From Fidelibacterota bacterium (GTDB lineage Bacteria > Marinisomatota > Marinisomatia > Marinisomatales > S15-B10): a DNA stretch of 7,704 bases. The translations under genes were made by a program, and so were the position numbers. The notes beneath the pieces were generated by a model. The model did not search any database. It had not been told where the DNA came from and was given only the letters and a program-made list of their open reading frames with translations. Below, piece by piece: positions 1 through 7,307 of the stretch. Position 1 is the first letter of the stretch, and every line of letters starts with the position of its first letter. The DNA is taken from contig PAYY01000002.1 of NCBI GenBank assembly GCA_002715465.1, forward strand, positions 48,610 to 56,313. Reading direction: 5' to 3'.

Positions 1-230
1 CTCGCTTCGAGATCGATAAAGGGCAGAGCATCTATATAAACAAAAAGCCCACCTAATGCTGCACCTTCAAAGCCTGAGCCTTCAAGTGAAAATAGCCCGT
101 CTCCATCTGTCCATTTTCCAACAGAAAAAGAATCGGAAACACCTTTCAAACCAATTCCAAAAAGTGCCTCAGCACGATTTACAGGAATTAAAAGAATAAT
201 TGCGATTAGTGGTGCTACCAGTCTATTCAT
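1..230 (-). CDS. Exported, probably outer-membrane beta-barrel protein (N-terminal part only)
   Basis: This is the first 76 codons of a gene that runs off the left edge. The ATG is at 230 on the minus strand, with a strong GGAGG ribosome site seven bases before it, so the start is well supported. The protein opens with a clear signal peptide: basic Arg3, a hydrophobic core at about residues 4-17, and an Ala-Glu-Ala cleavage site at about residues 21-23. The mature part begins LFGIGLKG and is rich in Gly, Phe, Ser and Asp with alternating polar and hydrophobic residues, as in the first strands of outer-membrane barrels. I infer an outer-membrane or periplasmic protein; no specific family is recognised and the ligand is unknown. 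It is transcribed divergently from the M23 peptidase. Confidence 0.7.
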   Translation of the reverse strand, partial: MNRLVAPLIAIILLIPVNRAEALFGIGLKGVSDSFSVGKWTDGDGLFSLEGSGFEGAALGGLFVYIDALPFIDLEA

Positions 231-505
231 GACTGTACCTCCGAATTTGAATGTTTCTTACCTAATACCAATTGATTCAATTTAACCATACAGAGAATAA
301 TTCATAGAAATAAAAATGGTTTATTTTGAAATTTTCAATTTGTCATCTAAACTTAAGAAATAAGGTATAAAACTAAGTATATTTATTACTAAATCTTCAA
401 TAAAATAATTAAAATGATGATTAGATTTTCGAAAGAATTGTTTGAGTTAAGTATATTATATTAAAACAGACACACTACATATTTAAATAAATTGATAATT
501 GTAAG
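231..505. promoter_or_regulatory. Divergent intergenic region with candidate promoters
   Basis: This 275-base, very AT-rich gap lies between two genes read away from each other, so it must hold promoters in both directions. For the plus strand, TTGTTT at 438-443 or TTTG at 441-444, followed by the TATA-rich stretch around 452-461, is a plausible promoter, but no clean -35/-10 pair stands out. It also contains two 13-base inverted repeats with a single central base, at 270-282 (AATTGATTCAATT) and 326-338 (TTGAAATTTTCAA), and the 8-base palindrome TTTCGAAA at 427-434. These may be operators or chance in AT-rich DNA. I see no reading frame or RNA gene here. Confidence 0.35.
238..242 (-). promoter_or_regulatory. 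Strong Shine-Dalgarno (GGAGG) of the left-edge gene
   Basis: Read on the minus strand, GGAGG lies seven bases before the ATG at 230. It is the best ribosome site in the window. The plus-strand genes mostly have weak or absent sites, so this exported protein may be translated at a higher rate. Confidence 0.65.
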
Positions 506-2758
506 ATGATTTCCTGGAAAACTTGCATAATAATTTATCCTATGCTTTTCATATTTCCTTTAAAGTCACAGGATACAAATTTTATCTGGCCAGTAAAATT
601 AGGGAAAGTAGTATCCTCTAATTTTGCTGATCCCCGCCCGCGACGTTTTCATGCCGGATTAGACATATCAACTAATGGTAAAATAGGTCATGAAGTAATC
701 GCTGTAGATGCTGGATATGTTGAAAGGATTAGAGTTTCCTCTAATGGTTATGGCAAAGTTTTATATCAGAAACTTTCAGATGGAAAAACTGCCGTTTATG
801 CTCACTTAGATTCATTTACTGACTTGTTAGAAGAAATTATTCGTGTAGAACAAAATCAAAATAATACCTATGATGTGGATAAATACTTTAGGCCAAATGA
901 ATTAATTCTAAACAAAGGGGATCGTTTAGGCCTTTCTGGAGATACTGGAAGTGCATTTGGCCCACATCTACATTTCGAAATAAGAGATTCATTAAATAGA
1001 CCAATTAACCCTTTACTTAATGGTTTTGACCTTGATGATCGACATAGGCCAAAACCTAATCGAATAGCTATTTTACCAATGAGTATTGACGCTGTTATCA
1101 ATGGTAGTGTTCTACCACAAATTTTTCCTGTCAGAAGAATTTCTCAATCAGTATATGAACTTCCAGATACAATCCATGTATTTGGCAAACTAGGAATTGC
1201 ACTATCTGCGATCGATGAAATAACAGGTTTTGCAATAAAATATGTAATTACTGGAGCATCACTTTCTATAGACAATTCAGAAAAGTTTCGGATCGAATTT
1301 GATCAATATAACTTTTCTCAAAATCATCTTATGGAAATAACATTTGACAATTCTCTTCGTCGATTAAATGATGGAGACTTTTTACGATTATTCCTTTCTA
1401 ATAAAAACAGGTCTGATTTCGTAAAAGGGAATAATAATGGTATACTTAGCATGAAACCTGGATATCATTCTATCTCAATCAGATTGTTTGACCATTCACA
1501 AAATGTTACCACAATCAATGGAGTATTCTACTATGCTCCATCTACTAAGATAATTGCTAAAGTAGTTGATGAATCAGAGTCATCTATTTCCGTATTAATC
1601 TCACCTGAGGGCAATCCTTTTCCTATTATCAATTTCGTTTGCTATGCTTTTAATGGTAAAGGATTTCCTGAAAGAAAACTTGAAGCAATTTCTAGTCGAC
1701 AAGATGGACGTAACTTAATTGTAGAACTCCCACGTAATTCAGCGGAAGGCAGAGTCCTACAATTTATTGGAATCAATAGATTGGGTGGAGTCAGTCAAGC
1801 ATTCCATTTCCAATATGGCAGTAAAATCTCCGATCATTTAACTATCCCTTTTGAATTTCGAGCTTCTCACCTTGAAAAATCTATAGTGCTAGAGACATCA
1901 TCTCGAGGATTTTTTCACCAAATACCAAAACTAAGTTTAAAAGGAACAATTGAAAAAACTTTTACCTTAAATCAAGTGAGACCTGGTGTCTTTCATACAC
2001 CTCCAATGAATATTGAAACTTTAAAAGGAATAGAAAAAGCTGTTTTCTTAATGTCAGGGTCTGCAGAACGAGAAATTCATTTTAGTTTCAATCCAGGTAT
2101 TGCTGATGGTATTAATAATGTCAAAACTTTATCTAAAGATAAGAAATGTGAACTACAAGTAACTGAAAATACTTTTTTTGATACTACCTCATTTTGGATT
2201 GAACATGTGAAACATCCTATAAAAGTAAAAAATGGTAGACTAGTCAGTTCTGTATATCAACTCCAACCCTTTGATAGAGCCCTTCAAGACACAGCAAGAG
2301 TCAGCATTAAATTAAAGGACTCTGAATCCTTCAATAACAAAGGACTATTTTATTACGATCAAAAAAAGGGGTGGACTTATCTCGTAACAAGCTTTTCATT
2401 ATTGAACCAGACACTTTCTTCTTCAATTTATAGTCTTGAGGCAGTAGCCATTATTGAAGATACAATTCCACCGAAAATTTATGATTTTACACCTGGATCT
2501 CAAGGAAATTATATGGCTGAAGATCTGTTAATGATCACGGGCAAAATAAAAGATGACCTTTCAGGTATCTCTGGAAATAGAGGAATTGATATTAGCTTAA
2601 ATGGAGAAAAATTATTATTTGATTATCAACCAATAAAAAACGAGGTGCGCTACAAAATTAATGGGACTTTAGATTCTGGAAGTTATTCATTGAAAATATC
2701 TGCAAGAGATCAAATTGGAAACAAAATAGAAAAAACTATTGAGTTTTCAATAAATTAA
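506..2758 (+). CDS. M23-family (LytM/peptidoglycan endopeptidase-type) metallopeptidase with long beta-rich C-terminus
   Basis: This 750-residue protein is exported: Lys5 is followed by a hydrophobic core at residues 7-19, with probable cleavage near residue 22. Residues about 28-165 are an M23 zinc peptidase domain of the lysostaphin/LytM type, which cuts peptide bridges in murein. The full catalytic set is visible: His49 and Asp53 (HAGLD), His100 (YAHLD), and His154 and His156 (GPHLHFEIR). By family rule His49, Asp53 and His156 bind zinc and the other two histidines are catalytic, so it should be active. About 40 residues separate YAHLD from the segment that leads into the HxH motif, an insertion compared with minimal M23 domains. 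Residues about 170-650 are beta-rich without a motif I recognise. Residues about 653-750 (beginning IPPKIYDFTPG) look like a bacterial Ig-like domain. It has no good ribosome site before the ATG. The substrate is inferred; murein remodelling in the periplasm or at the surface is most likely. Confidence 0.92.
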   Translation: MISWKTCIIIYPMLFIFPLKSQDTNFIWPVKLGKVVSSNFADPRPRRFHAGLDISTNGKIGHEVIAVDAGYVERIRVSSNGYGKVLYQKLSDGKTAVYAHLDSFTDLLEEIIRVEQNQNNTYDVDKYFRPNELILNKGDRLGLSGDTGSAFGPHLHFEIRDSLNRPINPLLNGFDLDDRHRPKPNRIAILPMSIDAVINGSVLPQIFPVRRISQSVYELPDTIHVFGKLGIALSAIDEITGFAIKYVITGASLSIDNSEKFRIEFDQYNFSQNHLMEITFDNSLRRLNDGDFLRLFLSNKNRSDFVKGNNNGILSMKPGYHSISIRLFDHSQNVTTINGVFYYAPSTKIIAKVVDESESSISVLISPEGNPFPIINFVCYAFNGKGFPERKLEAISSRQDGRNLIVELPRNSAEGRVLQFIGINRLGGVSQAFHFQYGSKISDHLTIPFEFRASHLEKSIVLETSSRGFFHQIPKLSLKGTIEKTFTLNQVRPGVFHTPPMNIETLKGIEKAVFLMSGSAEREIHFSFNPGIADGINNVKTLSKDKKCELQVTENTFFDTTSFWIEHVKHPIKVKNGRLVSSVYQLQPFDRALQDTARVSIKLKDSESFNNKGLFYYDQKKGWTYLVTSFSLLNQTLSSSIYSLEAVAIIEDTIPPKIYDFTPGSQGNYMAEDLLMITGKIKDDLSGISGNRGIDISLNGEKLLFDYQPIKNEVRYKINGTLDSGSYSLKISARDQIGNKIEKTIEFSIN

Positions 2759-2775
2759 GGCATAAAGAGGAAAAA

Positions 2776-3426
2776 ATGTTTTTCCCCTATAGAGATGATA
2801 ATCCTAGAGTTTTAGTACCTTATATTACCTATTTACTACTATTTATCAATTGTAGTTTTTTTCTCATTCAAACCTTATCACCCAAAGAGCTTACTATGGT
2901 GTTTGCAATTATTCCCAAAATGTCAAGTCTTGACTTTAGTCATTTTGTTTTATCTTTATTTACATCGATGTTTCTTCATGGCAGCTTAATCCACTTAATA
3001 GGAAATATGCTATACCTTTGGATTTTTGCTGATAATGTAGAAGGAGTTCTAGGGCATTGGAAATTTGCTATATTTTATGTATCTGCTGGACTCTCAGCTG
3101 GAATTATACAATCACTTGTAGATCTAACTTCCACAATTCCAATTGTAGGAGCCAGTGGTGCTATCGCTGGCGTGCTAGCAGCTTATATGATCTTTTTCCC
3201 CAATGCAAAAGTTCATACTTTAATATTTATTTTCTTTTACTTTACCACTGTTCGCATTCCAGCCTTATTTTTATTAGGTTTTTGGCTGATCATGCAAATC
3301 AGCAATGGCTTATCTGTTCTTGGGGTAGACACTACTGGTGGTGTAGCATGGTTTGCTCATATTGGAGGATTTGTTACTGGTTTAATATTAATTTTATTAT
3401 TGAAAAAGGTCAGAACTAATTTGTAA
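2776..3426 (+). CDS. Rhomboid-family intramembrane serine protease
   Basis: This 216-residue membrane protein has about six hydrophobic segments and the rhomboid signature residues. The N-terminus, FPYRDDNP, is typical of the bacterial family. His73 and Asn77 (HLIGN) match the oxyanion-side residues, Ser127 in GASGAIAG is the nucleophile, and His195 in the last membrane helix (AHIGGFVTG) completes the Ser-His dyad. Rhomboids cut substrate membrane helices inside the lipid bilayer; the substrate here is unknown. Length is normal for a compact rhomboid without cytosolic domains. The gene starts 17 bases after the M23 peptidase with an AGAGG ribosome site at 2766-2770, so the two are probably co-transcribed. 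A functional link with the exported peptidase is possible but unproven. Confidence 0.95.
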   Translation: MFFPYRDDNPRVLVPYITYLLLFINCSFFLIQTLSPKELTMVFAIIPKMSSLDFSHFVLSLFTSMFLHGSLIHLIGNMLYLWIFADNVEGVLGHWKFAIFYVSAGLSAGIIQSLVDLTSTIPIVGASGAIAGVLAAYMIFFPNAKVHTLIFIFFYFTTVRIPALFLLGFWLIMQISNGLSVLGVDTTGGVAWFAHIGGFVTGLILILLLKKVRTNL

Positions 3427-3451
3427 CCAATAAAGTAATATTTAATATGTT

Positions 3452-3468
3452 AAGGAAATGATCTATTG
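3452..3468 (+). promoter_or_regulatory. Ribosome site and TTG start of udk
   Basis: AAGGA at 3452-3456 is nine bases before TTG 3466 but only one base before the out-of-frame ATG at 3458. The spacing therefore favours the TTG, which begins the only frame that gives an intact kinase. Confidence 0.6.
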
Positions 3469-4095
3469 GACAATTTTGTAATTGGTATAGGAGGAGGTAC
3501 AGGCTCTGGAAAAACCTCTCTAGCTTTGTATTTGCAAAAAGAGTTTAAAAAAGAAGCCATTATTATTCTTGAACAAGATTCGTACTATAAAGATCTCAGT
3601 CATCTATCTTTTGATAAGCGTGTTAAAACAAACTTTGACCATCCAAGTTCCATTGATTTCAATCAATTACATGATGATTTAATTAATTTAATTAATAATC
3701 AATCAATTAATATCCCAATATACGATTTCTCAACTCACACTCGTCGAAAAAAAACAAAGCATATACGCCCACATCATACTATTATAGTTGAAGGTACTTT
3801 GGTACTACATGATCCAAGATTAAGAGATATTATGGATATGCGAATATTTGTTGATGGTGATCCCGATATAAGATTTATCCGACGCTTAGAAAGAGATCTG
3901 CTAAAAAGAGATAGAACATTAGAGAATATTATTCAACAATATAAAATAACAGTAAAACCCATGCATGACCAATTTGTGGAATTAACAAAGAAATATGCTG
4001 ACATTATATTGCCTGGAGGCATAAAAAATAAAGCTGCTTTGAATCTTATTAAAAAAAGAATAAAATCATTTGAGATGGAGGTTATAGATAAGTAG
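3466..4095 (+). CDS. udk: Uridine/cytidine kinase
   Basis: Uridine kinase phosphorylates uridine and cytidine to UMP and CMP with ATP or GTP, in cytosolic pyrimidine salvage. The 209-residue product has the normal length. The Walker A loop is GGGTGSGKT at residues 9-17 (Lys16). Family blocks follow in order: DSYYKD, NFDHP, PIYDFSTHTR, VEGTLVLHDPRLRD, FVDGDPDIRFIRRLERD, and the QYKITVKPMHDQFVE block. The start must be TTG at 3466: the frame is closed by TAA at 3451-3453 and has no ATG between. An AAGGA site at 3452-3456 sits nine bases before the TTG. An out-of-frame ATG at 3458 opens a seven-codon frame that ends at 3481, inside udk. The usual Pro of FVEP is Leu here, a minor change. It is the first of a nucleoside salvage run with tdk and nupC. 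Confidence 0.95.
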   Translation: MDNFVIGIGGGTGSGKTSLALYLQKEFKKEAIIILEQDSYYKDLSHLSFDKRVKTNFDHPSSIDFNQLHDDLINLINNQSINIPIYDFSTHTRRKKTKHIRPHHTIIVEGTLVLHDPRLRDIMDMRIFVDGDPDIRFIRRLERDLLKRDRTLENIIQQYKITVKPMHDQFVELTKKYADIILPGGIKNKAALNLIKKRIKSFEMEVIDK

Positions 4096-4123
4096 TAATG
4101 CTAATTTTATGTTTAGCGAAAAC

Positions 4124-4144
4124 TTATAATCCTTAGGATTATGA
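4124..4144 (+). promoter_or_regulatory. Hairpin burying the tdk ribosome site and start codon
   Basis: The DNA at 4126-4142 is an inverted repeat with 8-base arms (ATAATCCT / AGGATTAT) around one base. As RNA it can form a seven-pair stem with a three-base UUA loop, and two further pairs (U4125-G4143 and U4124-A4144) extend it to nine. The GGA of the ribosome site and the whole AUG at 4141-4143 lie in the 3' arm. It may hold down tdk translation unless ribosomes from udk or a factor open it, or it may be a protein-binding site in DNA. No energy calculation was done. Confidence 0.45.
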
Positions 4145-4704
4145 ATCATCACATTCAAAAGAATTCAGGATGGATTGAAGTAATATGTGGAAGCATGTTT
4201 AGTGGGAAAACGGAAGAACTTATTAGAAGATTAAGACGAGCTAAAATAGCTAAACAATCAGTTGGGATATTTAAACTCAGGATTGATTCTCGGTTCTCTC
4301 CTAATCACATTGTATCTCATTCCCAACTTAGTATAGCCTCAGAAATTCTACAGAGCACAGAAGAAATAATTGAGAAATCTAAAGGAAAAGAAGTCATTGG
4401 AATTGATGAAGTTCAATTTTTTGGAAATTCTTTAGTTAAAATTTGTCGAGATTTAGCAAATCAAAATAAAAGAGTAATTGTCTCAGGACTTGATAAAGAT
4501 TTTCGGGGTAAACCTTTTGATCCTATTCCAAATCTTCTTGCAGAAGCGGAATACATTACAAAAACACTTGCAATATGTGTAAAATGTGGGAATCCAGCAG
4601 GTTTTTCTCATCGTCTAAGTAATGATAAAAACCAAATATTGATTGGCGATAAAGATAATTATGAAGCTCGTTGCAGAAAATGCTTTTTGCCACCAAAAGA
4701 CTAA
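4141..4704 (+). CDS. tdk: Thymidine kinase, type II (TK1-like)
   Basis: Thymidine kinase makes dTMP from thymidine and ATP in the cytosol. The 187-residue product has the Walker A loop GSMFSGKT at 17-24 (Lys23), the catalytic glutamate Glu90 in IDEVQFF, and the GLDKDFRGKPF block at 116-126. It also has the four zinc cysteines Cys146, Cys149, Cys178 and Cys181, which flank the lasso loop that closes over the base. Tyr174 in NYEARC is the usual thymidine-contact region. The short extension before GWIEVICGSMF is typical of Bacteroidota-like enzymes. All key residues are present. The ATG at 4141 has AGGA only two bases upstream, and both lie in an inverted repeat, so translation initiation may be restrained. 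Its stop codon overlaps the start of nupC by one base, tying the kinase to the transporter. Confidence 0.96.
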   Translation: MNHHIQKNSGWIEVICGSMFSGKTEELIRRLRRAKIAKQSVGIFKLRIDSRFSPNHIVSHSQLSIASEILQSTEEIIEKSKGKEVIGIDEVQFFGNSLVKICRDLANQNKRVIVSGLDKDFRGKPFDPIPNLLAEAEYITKTLAICVKCGNPAGFSHRLSNDKNQILIGDKDNYEARCRKCFLPPKD

Positions 4705-5921
4705 TGGATAGATTTTTTGGAATAATCGGTATCCTTGTTTTACTTAGTATAGCTTACGGGATGTCAAACAACCGGAAAGCTGTTTCAAAAAGAATTGTTC
4801 TCTGGGGTCTTGGCTTGCAACTAATATTTGCAATATTTATACTCAAAACACCTCTTGGAGAACCCTTTTTTTCAGCAATAAATAATGTCTTTAAAATACT
4901 TTTAAGCTTTTCAGATGCTGGCAGTGATTTCTTGTTCAAATCATATTTTTCAGGAGTTGTTGAAAAACCTTTGATGAATATTGCTTTTCGAATATTGCCA
5001 ACTATCATTTTTTTTTCATCCTTAATGGCTCTTATGTATCATCTAGGTATTATGCAAAAAATTATATTATGGATTGCCAAAGCCATGCAAAAAACCATGG
5101 GTACCAGTGGATCCGAAACATTGAGCGTTGCAGCTAATATATTTGTTGGTCAAACTGAATCACCCCTTATGATAAGACCTTTTATAGCTAAAATGACTAT
5201 GTCGGAACTAACAGCCGTAATGACTGGCGGTTTTGCTACAGTAGCTGGTGGTGTAATGGCAATATACATCTCATTGCTTAGCGATATCCCTGGAATAGCT
5301 GGACATCTTATGGCTGCATCTATCATGAGTGCGCCAGCAGCTCTTGTAATAGCTAAAATTATTTTCCCTGAAACTCAAATATCCCCTACAAATATAGATC
5401 TTGATTTAACATTAACTAAACCAGATGATAATGTAATGGAAGCTTTAGCACGCGGTGCCACTGATGGTATGAAACTTGCTGCAAATATTGGCGCAATGCT
5501 TATAGCTTTTGTCGCATTTACTGCTTTAATTAATGGAATTTTTGGGCTATTTAATCTTACTCTCCAAGATTTACTTGGTATAATTTTCCAACCGCTAGCC
5601 TGGACAATGGGTGTCCCTTGGTCAGAAGCTGATATATTAGGACAATTAATGGGAGAAAAATTAGTCCTAACTGAATTAATCGCTTATACAGATTTAAGTC
5701 AAATAATAAGAAATGGTGACATTTCTGAACGAACTGCAATTATAGCAAGTTATGCTCTTTGTGGATTTGCCAATTTTGCTTCTATTGGTATTCAAATTGG
5801 AGGAATCAGTGGTATAGCACCAAAAAGAAGAAAAGATATAGCTAAAATTTCTCTAAAAGCAATGATTGCTGGAGCACTTGCATCATGGCTAACCGCTACT
5901 TTAGCAGGAATATTAATTTAG
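4704..5921 (+). CDS. nupC: Concentrative nucleoside transporter (CNT/NupC family)
   Basis: This inner-membrane symporter imports nucleosides using a proton or sodium gradient. The 405-residue product has the three CNT regions: N-terminal membrane helices (about 5-47), the gate-like middle (about 90-200), and the C-terminal core. Visible signatures are GQTESP at 149-154, the GFATVAGG stretch at 176-183, Glu324 in TELIAY, and FANFASIGIQIGG with Asn357 and Ser360. In solved CNT structures the equivalents of GQTE, this Glu, and the Asn and Ser contact base or ribose. The segment usually read NEFVAY is TELIAY here, so Thr replaces Asn beside the key Glu. I start at ATG 4704, inside the tdk stop (TAATG), because the protein then begins directly with the first membrane helix; upstream TTG 4671 and ATG 4680 would overlap tdk further. 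It has no own ribosome site, which suggests coupling to tdk. Confidence 0.93.
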   Translation: MDRFFGIIGILVLLSIAYGMSNNRKAVSKRIVLWGLGLQLIFAIFILKTPLGEPFFSAINNVFKILLSFSDAGSDFLFKSYFSGVVEKPLMNIAFRILPTIIFFSSLMALMYHLGIMQKIILWIAKAMQKTMGTSGSETLSVAANIFVGQTESPLMIRPFIAKMTMSELTAVMTGGFATVAGGVMAIYISLLSDIPGIAGHLMAASIMSAPAALVIAKIIFPETQISPTNIDLDLTLTKPDDNVMEALARGATDGMKLAANIGAMLIAFVAFTALINGIFGLFNLTLQDLLGIIFQPLAWTMGVPWSEADILGQLMGEKLVLTELIAYTDLSQIIRNGDISERTAIIASYALCGFANFASIGIQIGGISGIAPKRRKDIAKISLKAMIAGALASWLTATLAGILI

Positions 5922-5943
5922 ATTAAGAAAAGAATATAACTAT

Positions 5944-6603
5944 ATGAGACTAATATTGTTAGGCCCCCCTGGAATTGGAAAAGGAACACAAGCTAAACTT
6001 TTATGCAAACGCCATTCTTTAATTCATCTTTCAACTGGTGATATGTTAAGATCAGCAATTGAGGAAAAGAATGAACTAGGAAGAACAGCTGAATCTTATA
6101 TTAATATTGGCAAACTTGTTCCAGATGATTTAGTTCTAAATATGGTAGAAGAAAAATTAGACACTCTTAACAATAATAGAGGATTTATTTTTGATGGTTT
6201 CCCTAGAACTGTCCCTCAAGCAACAGGATTTAAAGAACTTGTTAATGAAATGAGGTTAAATCTTGATAAAGTTTTAGCCATTAATGGCGATAATTCAACT
6301 TTATTAAAAAGATTATCAAGCCGTCGAACTTGTATTAAATGTGAAAGAATTACAAATCTACTTTTTTCACCACCAAAAGTGTCTGGAAAATGTGATAAAT
6401 GCTCAGGGGATTTATTTCAGCGTGATGATGATAAAGAAGATGTAATAATTAAAAGGCTCGAAATATACAAAATGCAAACCGAACCATTATTGGACTATTA
6501 TTATCATGAAAGTTTGTTGTTAAAAATTAGTGGCTTAGGAAGTATAGATAGTGTAACAAAACGTATTGAGAATGAATTATACGACCTAATTAAAGAAAAA
6601 TAA
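5944..6603 (+). CDS. adk: Adenylate kinase, zinc-LID type
   Basis: Adenylate kinase interconverts ATP + AMP and 2 ADP in the cytosol and supplies ADP from salvaged adenine nucleotides. The 219-residue length is that of the long form. The P-loop is GPPGIGKGTQ at 7-16 (Lys13), with Ile at a position that is normally Ala or Ser. The AMP-binding blocks are STGDMLR at 30-36 and FDGFPRT at 83-89 (Arg88). The LID carries Cys130, Cys133, Cys150 and Cys153, a Cys4 structural zinc site common in Gram-positive and many other bacteria but absent from the E. coli enzyme. RDDDKED at 160-166 and Arg171 follow as expected. The gene lies 22 bases after nupC with only a weak purine-rich stretch before the ATG, and its stop overlaps the coaE start by one base. 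Confidence 0.97.
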   Translation: MRLILLGPPGIGKGTQAKLLCKRHSLIHLSTGDMLRSAIEEKNELGRTAESYINIGKLVPDDLVLNMVEEKLDTLNNNRGFIFDGFPRTVPQATGFKELVNEMRLNLDKVLAINGDNSTLLKRLSSRRTCIKCERITNLLFSPPKVSGKCDKCSGDLFQRDDDKEDVIIKRLEIYKMQTEPLLDYYYHESLLLKISGLGSIDSVTKRIENELYDLIKEK

Positions 6604-7199
6604 TGTTGAAAATTGGAATAACTGGAGGCATTGGATCCGGTAAAAGTACTGCTAGCAACAGAATGGGTGATTTAGGTGCATATGTTTTTGATGCAGATAA
6701 AGAATCAAAAAATATACTTTTAGAAAACAAAAGAGTTTATCACCAATTAATAGATCAGTTTAGTTCCGACATAATTAATACCGACGATACAATTAATCAA
6801 AAGAAACTAGCGAATATTGCTTTTGCCAATAAAAACAATCAAATGGCTCTAAATTCCATTGTACATCCTTATGTTTTTCATTTAATTAATAAAAGATATG
6901 ATAAAATGAAAAATAAAAAGAATATATCAATATTTGTAATAGATGCTGCATTAATATTTGAAACAGGTCTTAATAAGCAACTTGATTATGTGGTATTAGT
7001 TTCTGCAAAATTTGATTTAAGAATGAGCCGAACCATTAAGAGAAGATCCCTTTCATATGAAGAAATTAAACGCCGAATGGATCTGCAATTATCTGAAAAA
7101 CCCAAGATCAAAATGGCTGATTTTGTAATAAATAACAACCATGGTGAAAAAGAACTAATCAAACAAGTAGATGAAATCTATAAAGCTATAATATTATAA
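6603..7199 (+). CDS. coaE: Dephospho-CoA kinase
   Basis: CoaE phosphorylates the 3' hydroxyl of the ribose of dephospho-CoA with ATP, the last step of coenzyme A synthesis, in the cytosol. The 198-residue protein has normal length. The P-loop GGIGSGKST is at 8-16 (Lys14), the DAD motif at 30-32, IVHP with His88, and DAALIFETGL at 114-123, matching the family's D-x-P-L-L-F-E block with Ala for Pro. The late block with spaced Arg residues, LSYEEIKRRM and QLSEKPKIKMADFVINN, is typical of the C-terminal half. It starts in a TAATG overlap with the adk stop and probably depends on adk translation. No clear terminator follows it. Confidence 0.95.
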   Translation: MLKIGITGGIGSGKSTASNRMGDLGAYVFDADKESKNILLENKRVYHQLIDQFSSDIINTDDTINQKKLANIAFANKNNQMALNSIVHPYVFHLINKRYDKMKNKKNISIFVIDAALIFETGLNKQLDYVVLVSAKFDLRMSRTIKRRSLSYEEIKRRMDLQLSEKPKIKMADFVINNNHGEKELIKQVDEIYKAIIL

Positions 7200-7307
7200 A
7201 CTCTTCTATAAACCTTTCATTTTAATGATATCTTCAAGAAAATTCACCACTTTCGAAGGTGTCTTCACACGAACTATACTCACGATATTAGTAGGAATTT
7301 CGACTTA

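Noticed and set aside
868..1101. Minus-strand open frame inside the M23 gene
   Set aside because: It is antisense to the catalytic HxH region of a clear peptidase and has no recognisable motif or upstream signals.
3057..3419. Second plus-strand frame inside the rhomboid gene
   Set aside because: It overlaps the Ser127 and His195 coding regions in another frame, and its Cys/Trp/Tyr-rich product looks like an out-of-frame reading.
4671..4703. Longer nupC start at TTG 4671 or ATG 4680
   Set aside because: Both lie in the tdk coding end and would add residues that interrupt the normal CNT beginning. ATG 4704 directly precedes the first membrane helix and makes a standard stop/start overlap.
4754..5739. 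Two minus-strand open frames inside nupC (4754-5008 and 5557-5739)
   Set aside because: They are antisense to conserved transporter sequence, with no ribosome site or family motif.
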